Origin: Pyxidicoccus xibeiensis
GTDB taxonomy: Bacteria > Myxococcota > Myxococcia > Myxococcales > Myxococcaceae
DNA length: 64,000 nucleotides
Direction: 5' to 3'
Assembly (NCBI RefSeq): GCF_024198175.1
Contig: NZ_JAJVKV010000023.1
Coordinates: forward strand, 1-64,000
Shown: one piece after another, positions 43,763 through 52,384 of the stretch
Layout of the letters: each line of letters starts with the position of its first letter
How positions within the stretch are numbered: the stretch's first letter is position 1
Position numbers and translations under genes: made by a program
Notes under the pieces: generated by a model
Seen by the model: only the letters and a program-made list of their open reading frames with translations
Databases searched by the model: none
What the model was told of the DNA's origin: nothing

Positions 43763-44287
43763 TCACCAGGTACTGGCCAGCCGGTCGTACCCGTCGCGCA
43801 TCAGCAGCTCCGCCAGGCGGTCCAGCGCGGCCTGCTTGTTGGCCTCGGCCTCCAGGATGTCCCCGCTCCCCAGCAGGTAGTCCTCCGAGCCGCCGACGAC
43901 GGTCTCCCTGAGAATCTGGCCGTCCTTGACGAGGCGCAGCCGCGCCTGCGCGGCGATGCGGAAGTAGTTGCCGGCGATGGTGGGCGAGTTGCCAATCCAG
44001 AGCACCGTGCCCTCCAGGCGCGCGTCGCACGCCCCCGTGCCCGACAGCCGCCCCACCCGCGTCAGCTCCTGGCGCAGGAAGCGCGTGAAGAGCGTCTCCA
44101 GCGTGGGCTCCGCCGTCTCGTTGCCGAAGATGGGCGCGCAGACGCTGTTGATGCCCTCCGGCAGGCCCGCGTCCTTGGGCACGAAGCGGTAGCCACAGCC
44201 CGCGCCGGCGGCCACGCAGGCCCCCCACGCTCCCAGCACCCAACCCGACCAGAGGCGCCGGGACTCCGGCCCGAAGGGACGCGACAT
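43763..44287 (-). CDS. lptE: LptE-like LPS-assembly lipoprotein
   Basis: A 174-residue lipoprotein. Signal peptide II ends in a lipobox (AAGAGC), followed directly by GYRF, the family hallmark CGYxF found in LptE. LptE plugs the LptD barrel to deliver LPS to the outer-membrane surface. The mature part matches the LptE-like organisation: NETAEPTLETLFTRFLRQEL and a LEGTVLWIGNSP strand. The ATG at 44287 gives a short signal peptide. It follows the zinc-ribbon gene by 31 bp and is probably co-transcribed with leuS, as lptE follows leuS in many Proteobacteria. Confidence 0.85.
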   Translation of the reverse strand: MSRPFGPESRRLWSGWVLGAWGACVAAGAGCGYRFVPKDAGLPEGINSVCAPIFGNETAEPTLETLFTRFLRQELTRVGRLSGTGACDARLEGTVLWIGNSPTIAGNYFRIAAQARLRLVKDGQILRETVVGGSEDYLLGSGDILEAEANKQAALDRLAELLMRDGYDRLASTW

Positions 44288-44318
44288 GCGCGGCACCCTA
44301 CCCGGCCCGCCCTGTCCG

Positions 44319-44933
44319 TCAAGCGCGAGGGCCGTCACCCGGGCCCGGAGGCGGCAGCGGAGGTGGCGCCGTCCGCCGCGCCCCCGCCTCCCGCACCGGC
44401 ACCCCGCGCGCCCGCACCACCCCGGCCAGCGTGTCCCAGGCGGCCAGCAGCCGCGCGTCCCGCTCCGAGCCCCGGCGCGCCAGCCCCAGCGGCCAGCGCA
44501 CCCGGCCGGGCTCGGACGTCTCCAGGACGAGCACGTGCGAGCGACACACCACCGCCAGCAGCACGCCCAGCGCCGCGACGCCGAAGGCCACCGCCTTCAG
44601 CGCGGGGGCCCGGGCCACGAAGCCCAGCACCGCGAAGGCCGCCAGCAGGAGCGCCTCCCGGAAGAAGCGCGTCTCCAGCTCCAGCCCGCGCAAGCTCCCC
44701 AGGTCCACCACCTGCGGGGCCCCCGAAGGCGTGGCGCGGTAGGACAGCCGCTCCCCCTCGCCGGACAGGGCACGCCCGCCGCCCAGGTCCGCGGCGAGGA
44801 ACGGCGCCCGGGGCGAGGGCTCCGCGGGCATGGGCGCGTCCGGCAGCGCCCCCCCACAGGCGATGCAGCGCGAGCCGCCCGCCGGCTGGGGCCGCCCGCA
44901 CGCACTGCACATGACGAGGACTTCTACCGGCAC
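44319..44933 (-). CDS. zinc-ribbon membrane protein of unknown function
   Basis: A 204-residue protein with an N-terminal double-CxxC zinc ribbon (MCSACG near 8-13 and CIACG near 23-27), a middle section with a strand-rich stretch, two adjacent hydrophobic helices (about 93-130) and a Pro-rich C-terminus. No family recognised beyond the zinc ribbon. The GTG at 44933 is chosen because AAGGAG lies 5 nt upstream, overlapping the leuS stop; an ATG at 44912 would begin directly at the zinc ribbon. It sits between leuS and lptE. Confidence 0.6.
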   Translation of the reverse strand: MPVEVLVMCSACGRPQPAGGSRCIACGGALPDAPMPAEPSPRAPFLAADLGGGRALSGEGERLSYRATPSGAPQVVDLGSLRGLELETRFFREALLLAAFAVLGFVARAPALKAVAFGVAALGVLLAVVCRSHVLVLETSEPGRVRWPLGLARRGSERDARLLAAWDTLAGVVRARGVPVREAGARRTAPPPLPPPGPGDGPRA

Positions 44934-44943
44934 TCGGGCTCCT

Positions 44944-47445
44944 TCAGCCGACGACGAAGTTCACCAGCCGCTTGGGGACGAAGACGAACTTGCGCACCGT
45001 CTTCCCCGCCAGGGCCGCCTGCACCTTCTCGTCCGCCTCCGCGGCGGCGCGCACGTCCGCCTCCGCCGCGTCCGCCGCCACGCGGACTTCCGCGCGCAGC
45101 TTGCCGTTCACCTGCACGGCGTAGGGAATGACGTCGTCCACCACCAGCGCCGGGTCGAAGTCCGGCCACGGCTCCGAGACAGTGAGCGACTGGCCGCCGT
45201 AGGCCTCCGCCAGCTCGTCCGCGATGTGCGGCGCGAAGGGCGTGAGCACCACCGCGAGCAGCCGGACGGCCTCCGCCATGGCCGCCTTCTCCGCGGGCGT
45301 CTCCGGGGTGCCCACCGCGTAGAGCGCGTTGACGCACTCCATGATGCCGGCGATGGCGGTGTTGAAGGACAGGCGCTCAATCGCCTCCCCCACCCGCTTC
45401 AGGCACTTGTGCGCGGCGCGGCGCGTCTCCAGCGCCTTGCCCTCGTAGGGGCCGGCGTGCGTGGCCCCGGCGACGGCGGCATGGTGCGTGGAGGCCAGCG
45501 TCCAGACGCGCTTGAGGAAGCGGAAGACGCCCTCCACCTGGTCGTCGGACCAGTCGAAGTCGCGCTCCGGCGGGCCGGCGAAGAGGACGTACGCGCGCGC
45601 GGTGTCCGCGCCGTACTTCTGGACGATGGAGGCGGGCGCCACCACGTTGCCCCAGCGCTTGGACATCTTCCGGCCGTCCGGGCCGTTGACGATGCCCTGC
45701 GTAATCAGGCGCGTGACGGGCTCGTCCACCGGGCTCAGGCCGAGCAGCTTCATCACCCGGGTCCAGAACCGGAAGTAGAGCAGGTGCATCACCGCGTGCT
45801 CGGGGCCGCCCACGTAGATGTCCACCGGGAGGAAGCGCTGGGCCTCCTTCGGGTCGATGGGCGCGGCGTCGTAGCGCGGCGACAGGTAGCGCGCGAAGTA
45901 CCAGCAGGAGTCGACGAAGGTGTCCATCGTCTCCGCCTCGCGCCGGGCGGGCCCGCCGCACTTCGGGCAGGTGGTGTTCACCCACGAGGCCACCTTGGCC
46001 AGCGGCGGCTCTCCCTTGCCGGTGAGCACCGCCTGGGTGTCGATCTCCGGCAGGCGCACGGGCAGCTGGTCCACCGGTACGGGGATGCCGTGGCGCTGGG
46101 GGTCGCACTTCTCGCAGTAGACGATGGGGATGGGCGTGCCCCAGTAGCGCTGGCGGCTGAAGCCCCAGTCCTTCTGGCGGTACGTCACCGTGGCGCGGCC
46201 CCGGCCGTCCTTCTCCAGCTTCGCGGCCATGGCGGGCCGCGCGGCCTCGGAGGTCATCCCGGTGTACTCGCCCGAGTCCACCAGCACGCCGTACTCCGTG
46301 TACGCCGCCTCCAGCTTCGCGCCCTCGGGGAGCTTGTCGCCCGTGGCCGGCTGGACGACGACCTGGATGGGCAGGGCGTACTTGCGCGCGAAGGCGAAGT
46401 CGCGCTCGTCGTGCGCGGGCACGCTCATCACCGCGCCGGTGCCGTAGTCGCTCACCACGAAGTTGGCGATCCAGATGGGCACGGGCTGGCCGGTGAACGG
46501 ATTCACCGCGTGGGCCCCGGTGAAGACGCCCTCCTTCTCCGCGTCCTCGCCCAGGCGCTCCGTCTTGGACTGGGCGGCCATCCGCTTGGAGAAGGCCTCC
46601 ACGTCCGCGCGGCGCTCGGGCGTCGTCACCTGGGCCACCAGCTTGTGGTCCGGCGCGAGCACCACGTAGGTGCAGCCGAAAATCGTGTCGATGCGGGTGG
46701 TGAACACGCGCAGCGAGGCGTCATGCCCCTGCACGCGGAAGTCGGCCTCGGCACCGTCCGAGCGGCCAATCCAGTTGCGCTGCATGGAGGTGATGCGGTC
46801 CGGCCACTCCTTCAGCGTGTCGAGCGACTCCAGCAGGTCCTGTGAATACCGGGTGATGCGGAACGCCCACTCGGGCATCTCCTTGTCCACCACGGGCGAG
46901 TCGCAGCGCTCGCAGACGCCGTCCTTCACCTGCTCGTTGGCGATGACGGTGTGGCAGCCGGTGCACCAGTTCACCTTGCTGAAGCGGCGGTAGACGAGCC
47001 CGCGCTCCAGCATCTGGATGAAGAACCACTGGTTCCAGCGGTAGTACTCGGGCTTGCTGGTGTTGACCTCGCGGTCCCAGTCGTACGCGTACCCGAGGCT
47101 CTTTATCTCCTTCTTGAAGGAGGCGATGTTCTCCTCGGTGCGCACCGCCGGGTGCACGCCGTCCTTGATGGCGGCGTTCTCCGCCGGCAGGCCGAAGGCG
47201 TCCCAGCCCATGGGATGCAGCACGTCGAAGCCGCGCATCAGGAAGTAGCGCGCGTACACGTCACCGATGAGGTAGTTGCGCACATGCCCCATGTGCATCT
47301 TGCCACTGGGGTACGGCAGCATCTCGAGGACGTACTTCTTGGGGGCGCCGGGGCGCTTGCCTGCCCGGAAGATGCCCGCCTCGTCCCAGCGAGACTGCCA
47401 TTTGCCTTCAATCGCCTGCGGCTCGTAACGCTCGTTCATCGCCAT
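44944..47445 (-). CDS. leuS: leucyl-tRNA synthetase
   Basis: Charges tRNA-Leu, with an editing domain that removes mischarged tRNA. The 833-residue product has the class I HIGH equivalent HMGH in PYPSGKMHMGHVRNYL near 47-62, the LeuRS-specific GWDAFGLPAENAA near 80-92, the CP1 editing domain (about 225-415) and KMSKRWGNVV (KMSKS variant, near 592). The C-terminus has the tRNA-binding domain ending VKFVFVPKRLVNFVVG-like. ATG at 47445 starts the family's MAMNERYEPQAIEGKWQ; the open frame continues upstream without support. It leads a leuS, zinc-ribbon, lptE-like run. Confidence 0.97.
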   Translation of the reverse strand: MAMNERYEPQAIEGKWQSRWDEAGIFRAGKRPGAPKKYVLEMLPYPSGKMHMGHVRNYLIGDVYARYFLMRGFDVLHPMGWDAFGLPAENAAIKDGVHPAVRTEENIASFKKEIKSLGYAYDWDREVNTSKPEYYRWNQWFFIQMLERGLVYRRFSKVNWCTGCHTVIANEQVKDGVCERCDSPVVDKEMPEWAFRITRYSQDLLESLDTLKEWPDRITSMQRNWIGRSDGAEADFRVQGHDASLRVFTTRIDTIFGCTYVVLAPDHKLVAQVTTPERRADVEAFSKRMAAQSKTERLGEDAEKEGVFTGAHAVNPFTGQPVPIWIANFVVSDYGTGAVMSVPAHDERDFAFARKYALPIQVVVQPATGDKLPEGAKLEAAYTEYGVLVDSGEYTGMTSEAARPAMAAKLEKDGRGRATVTYRQKDWGFSRQRYWGTPIPIVYCEKCDPQRHGIPVPVDQLPVRLPEIDTQAVLTGKGEPPLAKVASWVNTTCPKCGGPARREAETMDTFVDSCWYFARYLSPRYDAAPIDPKEAQRFLPVDIYVGGPEHAVMHLLYFRFWTRVMKLLGLSPVDEPVTRLITQGIVNGPDGRKMSKRWGNVVAPASIVQKYGADTARAYVLFAGPPERDFDWSDDQVEGVFRFLKRVWTLASTHHAAVAGATHAGPYEGKALETRRAAHKCLKRVGEAIERLSFNTAIAGIMECVNALYAVGTPETPAEKAAMAEAVRLLAVVLTPFAPHIADELAEAYGGQSLTVSEPWPDFDPALVVDDVIPYAVQVNGKLRAEVRVAADAAEADVRAAAEADEKVQAALAGKTVRKFVFVPKRLVNFVVG

Positions 47446-47858
47446 GTTCGAGGGGTCTCTTAAGGGAGGGCCGGCCTCCGGGGCAACACGTCTTTCCAGC
47501 CCCTCCGCCCGCTCCCCCGCTCCAGGGCGTCGGGCGGGCGGGCAGTGCCGGCGAAGCCCACCCAAAGGCGGCGCGCGTGCCGGGGCCGCACCGGCCTTGC
47601 GAGACTGCCGCCCCGCCAGGGTGGGCGCGTGACGCGAGCTGCCGTGGCCCCTACCGTGCAGGTGGGTCCACCGGGCCTCGCTGTCACATTCCGAGATGTA
47701 TCACCGCAGCGGAGAATTCCTGCCTCTCTGCATTGACGGCCAATTTCTTGAATCCAGATATGTCGTTGACTCGGCAGCGTTCACGCGGTGACGATTCAAG
47801 TCCACGGCATCCTTAATCAGGGGGGGCCGTTCTTCCAACGCAGCGACGTGAGGACCGA
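47446..47858. other. 413-bp intergenic region between divergent leuS and susC-like gene
   Basis: No coding potential I would support. The half nearer the susC-like gene is relatively A+T-rich (about 47690-47820) compared with its surroundings and contains the promoter candidate at 47733-47761. A palindromic GGAGGCCGGCCCTCC-like cluster lies near 47464-47480 by the leuS start. I see no other defined element. Confidence 0.45.
47733..47761 (+). promoter_or_regulatory. possible promoter of the susC/susD-like genes
   Basis: TTGACG at 47733-47738, a 17-nt spacer containing an A+T-rich core, and AGATAT at 47756-47761. The -10 is imperfect. The leader to the ATG would be about 90 nt, leaving room for regulation. 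Confidence 0.35.
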
Positions 47859-50800
47859 ATGACGCTGAGACGGGCGTTGATTCCGGGGTGCGTGATTGCA
47901 CTCTTCTCCATGGAGACCCTGGCGCAGGACGCGAATAGCGCGCCGCCAGCCTCCGAACCACAGCCTCCCGCGGCCCAGGCACCCGCGACTCCAGCAGCGC
48001 CGCCAGCGGAGGCAGCCACTCCGGCCACCCCCGCTCCGGCGGCACAACCCACCGCGGCGGCTCCGGCCACGGGGCGCACCGTCAGGGGCCGGGTCGCCGA
48101 CCGGCTGACGAACGAGGGCCTGCCCCTCGTGCGCGTCATCATCAAGGGCACCACCCAGGGCGTCGAGACGGAGCTGGACGGCACGTTCTCGCTGCCCAAC
48201 GTGCCGGCGGGCCCGGTGACGCTGCTGTTCTCCAGCCAGGACTACGGCGAGCGCGAGGTGCGCGTCTCGGCCAACCAGGGCACGGTGGACGTCGGCCTCG
48301 ACAACATCTTCTCCGAGGAGATGGTCGTCGTGGGCCGCGCGTCTGAAGTCGCGCGTAAGAACCTGGCCAACTCGGTGGCGTCGGTGAACGCCGAGGACCT
48401 CAACCGGGCCCCCGCGCAGACGGTGGACCAGGCGCTGTCCGGCAAGGTGGCCGGCGCCAACATCCAGGCCAACGGCGGCGCCCCGGGCGGCGGCATGCAG
48501 ATGCGGCTGCGCGGCGTGTCCACCATCAACGGCTCCACCCAGCCGCTGTACGTCATCGACGGCGTGCTCGTCAGCGACGTGGCGATTGCCTCCGGCGTGT
48601 ACGCCATCACCGAGTCCACGGGCGGCTCCAACCCGACGCCCACCCAGGACAACCAGGTCAACCGCATCGCGGACATCAACCCCAACGACATCGAGAGCAT
48701 CGAGGTCCTCAAGGGCGCGTCCGCCGCCGCCATCTACGGCTCCAAGGCCGCCAACGGCGTGGTCATCATCAACACCAAGCGCGGCCGCGCGGGCGAGCCG
48801 AAGGTCGACGTCACCCAGCGCGTCGGCTTCTACTCGCTGGCCAACAAGATTGGCACCCGCCGCTTCGAGACCGTCGAGGAGGCGCAGGAGGCCTTCGGCG
48901 CCGTGGCCTCCGAGTACTACGTGCCCGGCCGCACGTATGACCACGAGTCGGCGCTGGCGGGCCGCCGTGACATCTCCACGGAGACGCTGGCCAGCGTGAG
49001 CGGCGCCGTCGGGAACACCAAGTACTTCGCCTCGGCGATGGTGAAGAACGACGAAGGCATCATCGCCAACACCGGCTACGAGAAGGAGTCGTTCCGCCTC
49101 AACCTGGGGCAGAACCTGGGCGAGGCGGTGGAGCTGAACGTCTCCACCAACCTCATCCACTCGCTGGGCCAGCGCGGCCTCACCAACAACGACAACCAGA
49201 CCATCACCAACTACATGGTGATGCCGTACGCGCCCGAGTTCCTCTCGCTGGATCCGGACGCGCAGGGCGTGTACCCGCGCAACCCCTTCCTGGGGAACGA
49301 GTCCAACCCCCTGCAGACCGCGCGCCTGGTGAAGAACGACGAGGACGTGTGGCGCTTCATCGGCGCGGGTGACGCGACGGTCCACCTGTGGAAGACGGAC
49401 GCGCAGCACCTGCGCCTGCTCGCCAACGCCGGCGTGGACCGCTTCCAGCAGGAGAACTCCATCTTCTTCCCGCCCGAGCTCAACTTCGAGGGAAGCGACG
49501 GCCTGCCGGGCTCGTCCCTGTTCGGTACCAGCCAGGTGCGCAACCTGAACGGTGGCCTGAACCTGGTGCACACCTACCGCCCCGAGTCGAAGTTCCTGTC
49601 GGCCACCACCTCCGGCGGTGTCCAGCTCGAGTCGCGCGACATCAACACGGTGTACGTCTCCAGCCAGTACCTCAACGCCGGCATGCAGAACGTGGACTCC
49701 GGCACGGTGGTGGACGTGCTGCAGAACCGGCAGCGCATCCTCGACCGCGGCTACTACGTGCAGGAGGAGGTGCTCATGCTGGACGAGCGCCTCACGCTGG
49801 TGGGCGCCATCCGTGGCGAGCAGAGCAGCGCCAACGGCAACGAGAACGCGCTGTACTTCTACCCGAAGCTGGCCACCGCCTACCGCATCCCCTCGTTCCA
49901 CCCGAGCGTGAACGAGTTCAAGGTGCGCCTGGCCTACGGCGAGACGGGCAACCAGCCGCTGTACGGCATGAAGTTCAACAGCATGACGGCCACCGGCAAC
50001 ATCGAGGGCGCGCCGGGTCTGGTGGGCAGCGGCATCGCCGGTGACCCGAACATCAAGCCCGAGCGGCAGCGTGAAATCGAGGCCGGTGTCGACGCGCTCT
50101 TCTTCGGCGGCGACCTGGTGGCGGAGCTGACCGTGTACCAGCGCACCATCAGCGACCTGCTGCTGTCGCGCGCGCTGGCGCCCTCCACGGGCTTCACCAC
50201 GCAGTTCTTCAACGGCGGCTCGCTGCGCAACCGCGGCGTGGAGGCCATGGTGCAGGTGACGCCCATTCGCGGCGCCTTCGAGTGGACGAGCTCGGCGACG
50301 TTCGCGCTCAACCGCAGCCAGGTGACGGACCTGCCGGTGCCCGCGTTCCTCACGGGCGGCTTCGGCACCGGCCTGGGCGCCTTCCGCATCGAGCAGGGCG
50401 CGTCCGCCACGCAGATTGTCGGCAACGTGGTGGACGAGAACGGCAACACCCAGGTGCGCAAGATTGGCGACACCGAGCCGGACTTCCGGATGGGCTTCTC
50501 CAACACCCTGCGCTACCAGGACTTCAGCCTGTCCTTCCTGTTCGACTGGCAGCAGGGCAGCGACATCCTCAACCTCACCCGCCTGCTCTATGACGGCGCG
50601 GGCACGTCTCCGGACTTCGAGACGGCCGGCCGCCAGCGCCTGATTGACCGGCGCCGCAACGCGGGCGTCTACATCGAGGACGCCACCTTCGTGAAGCTGC
50701 GCGAGGTGACGTTCATGTACAACCTGCCCAAGCAGTGGGTGTCGGCGATTCCGAAGGTGCAGTCGGCCCGGCTGAGCATCAGCGGCCGCAACCTGCTCAC

Positions 50801-50930
50801 CTTCTCGAGCTACTCGGGGCTGGACCCGGAGGTCAGCAACTTCGGCAACCAGGCCATCGCTCGCAACATCGACGTCGCCCCCTTCCCCCCCAGCCGCAGC
50901 TTCTGGACGTCGCTCGACGTCGGGTTCTAA
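47859..50930 (+). CDS. SusC/RagA-family TonB-dependent outer-membrane receptor
   Basis: A 1023-residue outer-membrane transporter. Order: signal peptide (1-22), a Pro/Ala-rich linker (about 24-70), a carboxypeptidase-regulatory-like domain (about 73-140: GRTVRGRVADRLTNEGLPLV), the plug with SusC signatures (MQMRLRGVSTINGSTQPLYV near 210-229 and EVLKGASAAAIYGSKAANGV near 283-302) and a beta-barrel to the terminal Phe (SLDVGF). Ligand-loaded receptors of this type import glycans or peptides using TonB. ATG with GAGGA 5 nt upstream. The next gene is its SusD partner, 4 bp away. This family is typical of Bacteroidetes, so transfer or an old duplication is possible. Confidence 0.9.
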   Translation: MTLRRALIPGCVIALFSMETLAQDANSAPPASEPQPPAAQAPATPAAPPAEAATPATPAPAAQPTAAAPATGRTVRGRVADRLTNEGLPLVRVIIKGTTQGVETELDGTFSLPNVPAGPVTLLFSSQDYGEREVRVSANQGTVDVGLDNIFSEEMVVVGRASEVARKNLANSVASVNAEDLNRAPAQTVDQALSGKVAGANIQANGGAPGGGMQMRLRGVSTINGSTQPLYVIDGVLVSDVAIASGVYAITESTGGSNPTPTQDNQVNRIADINPNDIESIEVLKGASAAAIYGSKAANGVVIINTKRGRAGEPKVDVTQRVGFYSLANKIGTRRFETVEEAQEAFGAVASEYYVPGRTYDHESALAGRRDISTETLASVSGAVGNTKYFASAMVKNDEGIIANTGYEKESFRLNLGQNLGEAVELNVSTNLIHSLGQRGLTNNDNQTITNYMVMPYAPEFLSLDPDAQGVYPRNPFLGNESNPLQTARLVKNDEDVWRFIGAGDATVHLWKTDAQHLRLLANAGVDRFQQENSIFFPPELNFEGSDGLPGSSLFGTSQVRNLNGGLNLVHTYRPESKFLSATTSGGVQLESRDINTVYVSSQYLNAGMQNVDSGTVVDVLQNRQRILDRGYYVQEEVLMLDERLTLVGAIRGEQSSANGNENALYFYPKLATAYRIPSFHPSVNEFKVRLAYGETGNQPLYGMKFNSMTATGNIEGAPGLVGSGIAGDPNIKPERQREIEAGVDALFFGGDLVAELTVYQRTISDLLLSRALAPSTGFTTQFFNGGSLRNRGVEAMVQVTPIRGAFEWTSSATFALNRSQVTDLPVPAFLTGGFGTGLGAFRIEQGASATQIVGNVVDENGNTQVRKIGDTEPDFRMGFSNTLRYQDFSLSFLFDWQQGSDILNLTRLLYDGAGTSPDFETAGRQRLIDRRRNAGVYIEDATFVKLREVTFMYNLPKQWVSAIPKVQSARLSISGRNLLTFSSYSGLDPEVSNFGNQAIARNIDVAPFPPSRSFWTSLDVGF

Positions 50931-50934
50931 GGCC

Positions 50935-52314
50935 ATGACCATCCATCAGACGAAGAAGGCATTCCTGGCGCTCGGCGCCGCGCTGACCCTCGGAGGGTGC
51001 GGGAGCCTGGACATCCCCGACCTGGACAACCCGAGCCTGGACGATTTCCGCGACAACCCGTCGCCCTCGGCCGTGTACAGCGCGGCCACGGGCCTGCTGA
51101 TGGGCCAGCGCGTGGGCCTGGCGGCCCAGAACGGCTACATCGCCGAGCTGGGCGTCATCGGCCGTGAGGCGTTCATCTTCGACGGCGCCGAGCCGCGCCT
51201 CGTCGAGGAGCTGCTGGGGCCCACGCTGGACCCGGGCGGTCCGGCCTTCGGCGGCAACTTCTGGGCGGCCCCCTACGCCAACATCCGCAACGCCAACACG
51301 CTGCTGGAGGCGCTGGAGAAGGTGCCGGGCGTCTCGGACGAGCGGAAGGAGGGCATCCGCGGCTTCACGAAGACGATGCAGGCGCTGGACTTCCTGGTCG
51401 TCATCAACACGCGGGACACGAATGGCGCGCCCATCGACGTGGGCCGGCCCCTGGGCAGCGCGCTGCCGCCCATCGAGGACAAGCAGCGGGTGCTGGCGCA
51501 CATCGCCACGCTGCTCGACGAGGCCGCGGGACACCTGGCAGCCGCGGGGGGGCAGTTTCCCTTCGCGCTGAGCTCCGGCTTCCGAGGCGATGACCCGAAC
51601 TCCACCACGGACGACTTCAACGAGCCGGCGACGTTCCTGACGTTCAACCGCGCGGTGAGGGCACGGGTGGCCGTGTACCAGAAGGACTACGGCACGGCGC
51701 TGACCGCGCTGAGCCAGTCGTTCCTCAACCCCAGCCGTCCGCTGAGCCGGGGCGTGTACCACGTGTTCTCCACCGACTCGGGAGACCTGGACAACAACCT
51801 CAACAGCCGCAACATCTTCGCGCACCCGTCCATCGTCACGGATGCCGACAAGAAGGCGGACGGCTCGGTGGATGCGCGCGTGGCGAGGAAGACGCGGGTC
51901 CTGCCACCCGCCAATTCCGGCACCGCGGCGGATGGACGGCTGGCCTCGAACCTGCGCGTCACGCTGTACCCCGACGGCAACGCCAACGTGCCCATCATCC
52001 GCAACGAGGAGCTCATCCTCCTGCGGGCGGAGGCCAACATCGGCCTGGGCAACTTCGGCCCGGCCGCGGATGACATCAACTTCATCCGCACCACGTCCGG
52101 TGAGCTGCCTGCCCGGACGGACCTGGCGGAGGCCAACATCCTGGACGAGCTGCTCAAGCAGAAGCGCTACTCGCTCTTCATGGAGGGTGGCCACCGGTGG
52201 ATCGACCTGCGCCGGTACGACAAGCTGGACACGCTCCCCCGTGAGCTGGACCCCAGCTTCGCGCCGCACGCGCGCTTCCCCATCCCCGCCCAGGAGATGG
52301 ACGCGCGTCAGTAG
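50935..52314 (+). CDS. SusD/RagB-family outer-membrane lipoprotein
   Basis: A 459-residue surface lipoprotein, partner of the upstream receptor. Signal peptide II with lipobox LGGC (Cys22), followed by GSLDIPDLDNPSLDDF. The body has the helical TPR-like features of SusD: NANTLLEALEKVPGV, FLTFNRAVRARVAVYQKDYG, NEELILLRAEANIGLGNFG and the C-terminal hallmark RWIDLRRYDKL then ARFPIPAQEMDA. SusD proteins bind substrate and act as a lid on the SusC barrel. No glycoside hydrolase or peptidase gene is adjacent, so the substrate is not evident. Confidence 0.9.
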   Translation: MTIHQTKKAFLALGAALTLGGCGSLDIPDLDNPSLDDFRDNPSPSAVYSAATGLLMGQRVGLAAQNGYIAELGVIGREAFIFDGAEPRLVEELLGPTLDPGGPAFGGNFWAAPYANIRNANTLLEALEKVPGVSDERKEGIRGFTKTMQALDFLVVINTRDTNGAPIDVGRPLGSALPPIEDKQRVLAHIATLLDEAAGHLAAAGGQFPFALSSGFRGDDPNSTTDDFNEPATFLTFNRAVRARVAVYQKDYGTALTALSQSFLNPSRPLSRGVYHVFSTDSGDLDNNLNSRNIFAHPSIVTDADKKADGSVDARVARKTRVLPPANSGTAADGRLASNLRVTLYPDGNANVPIIRNEELILLRAEANIGLGNFGPAADDINFIRTTSGELPARTDLAEANILDELLKQKRYSLFMEGGHRWIDLRRYDKLDTLPRELDPSFAPHARFPIPAQEMDARQ

Positions 52315-52335
52315 TCCGCTGCACTGACCGCCGAG

Positions 52336-52368
52336 CTCCAGGCGCACGGATTCCGCGTGCGCCTGGAG
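52336..52368. terminator. strong bidirectional hairpin after the susD-like gene
   Basis: CTCCAGGCGCACG (52336-52348), loop of 7 nt, CGTGCGCCTGGAG (52356-52368): a perfect 13-bp stem between the convergent susD-like gene (stop at 52314) and the ABC permease (stop at 52385). It probably ends transcription from both sides. Confidence 0.75.
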
Positions 52369-52384
52369 CGAGCCGTCCCCCGCC

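Noticed and set aside
47859..52314. Recent transfer of the susC/susD pair judged from base composition
   Set aside because: Coding G+C and third-position bias look like the neighbours, so no compositional sign of recent transfer is visible; only the family distribution is unusual.
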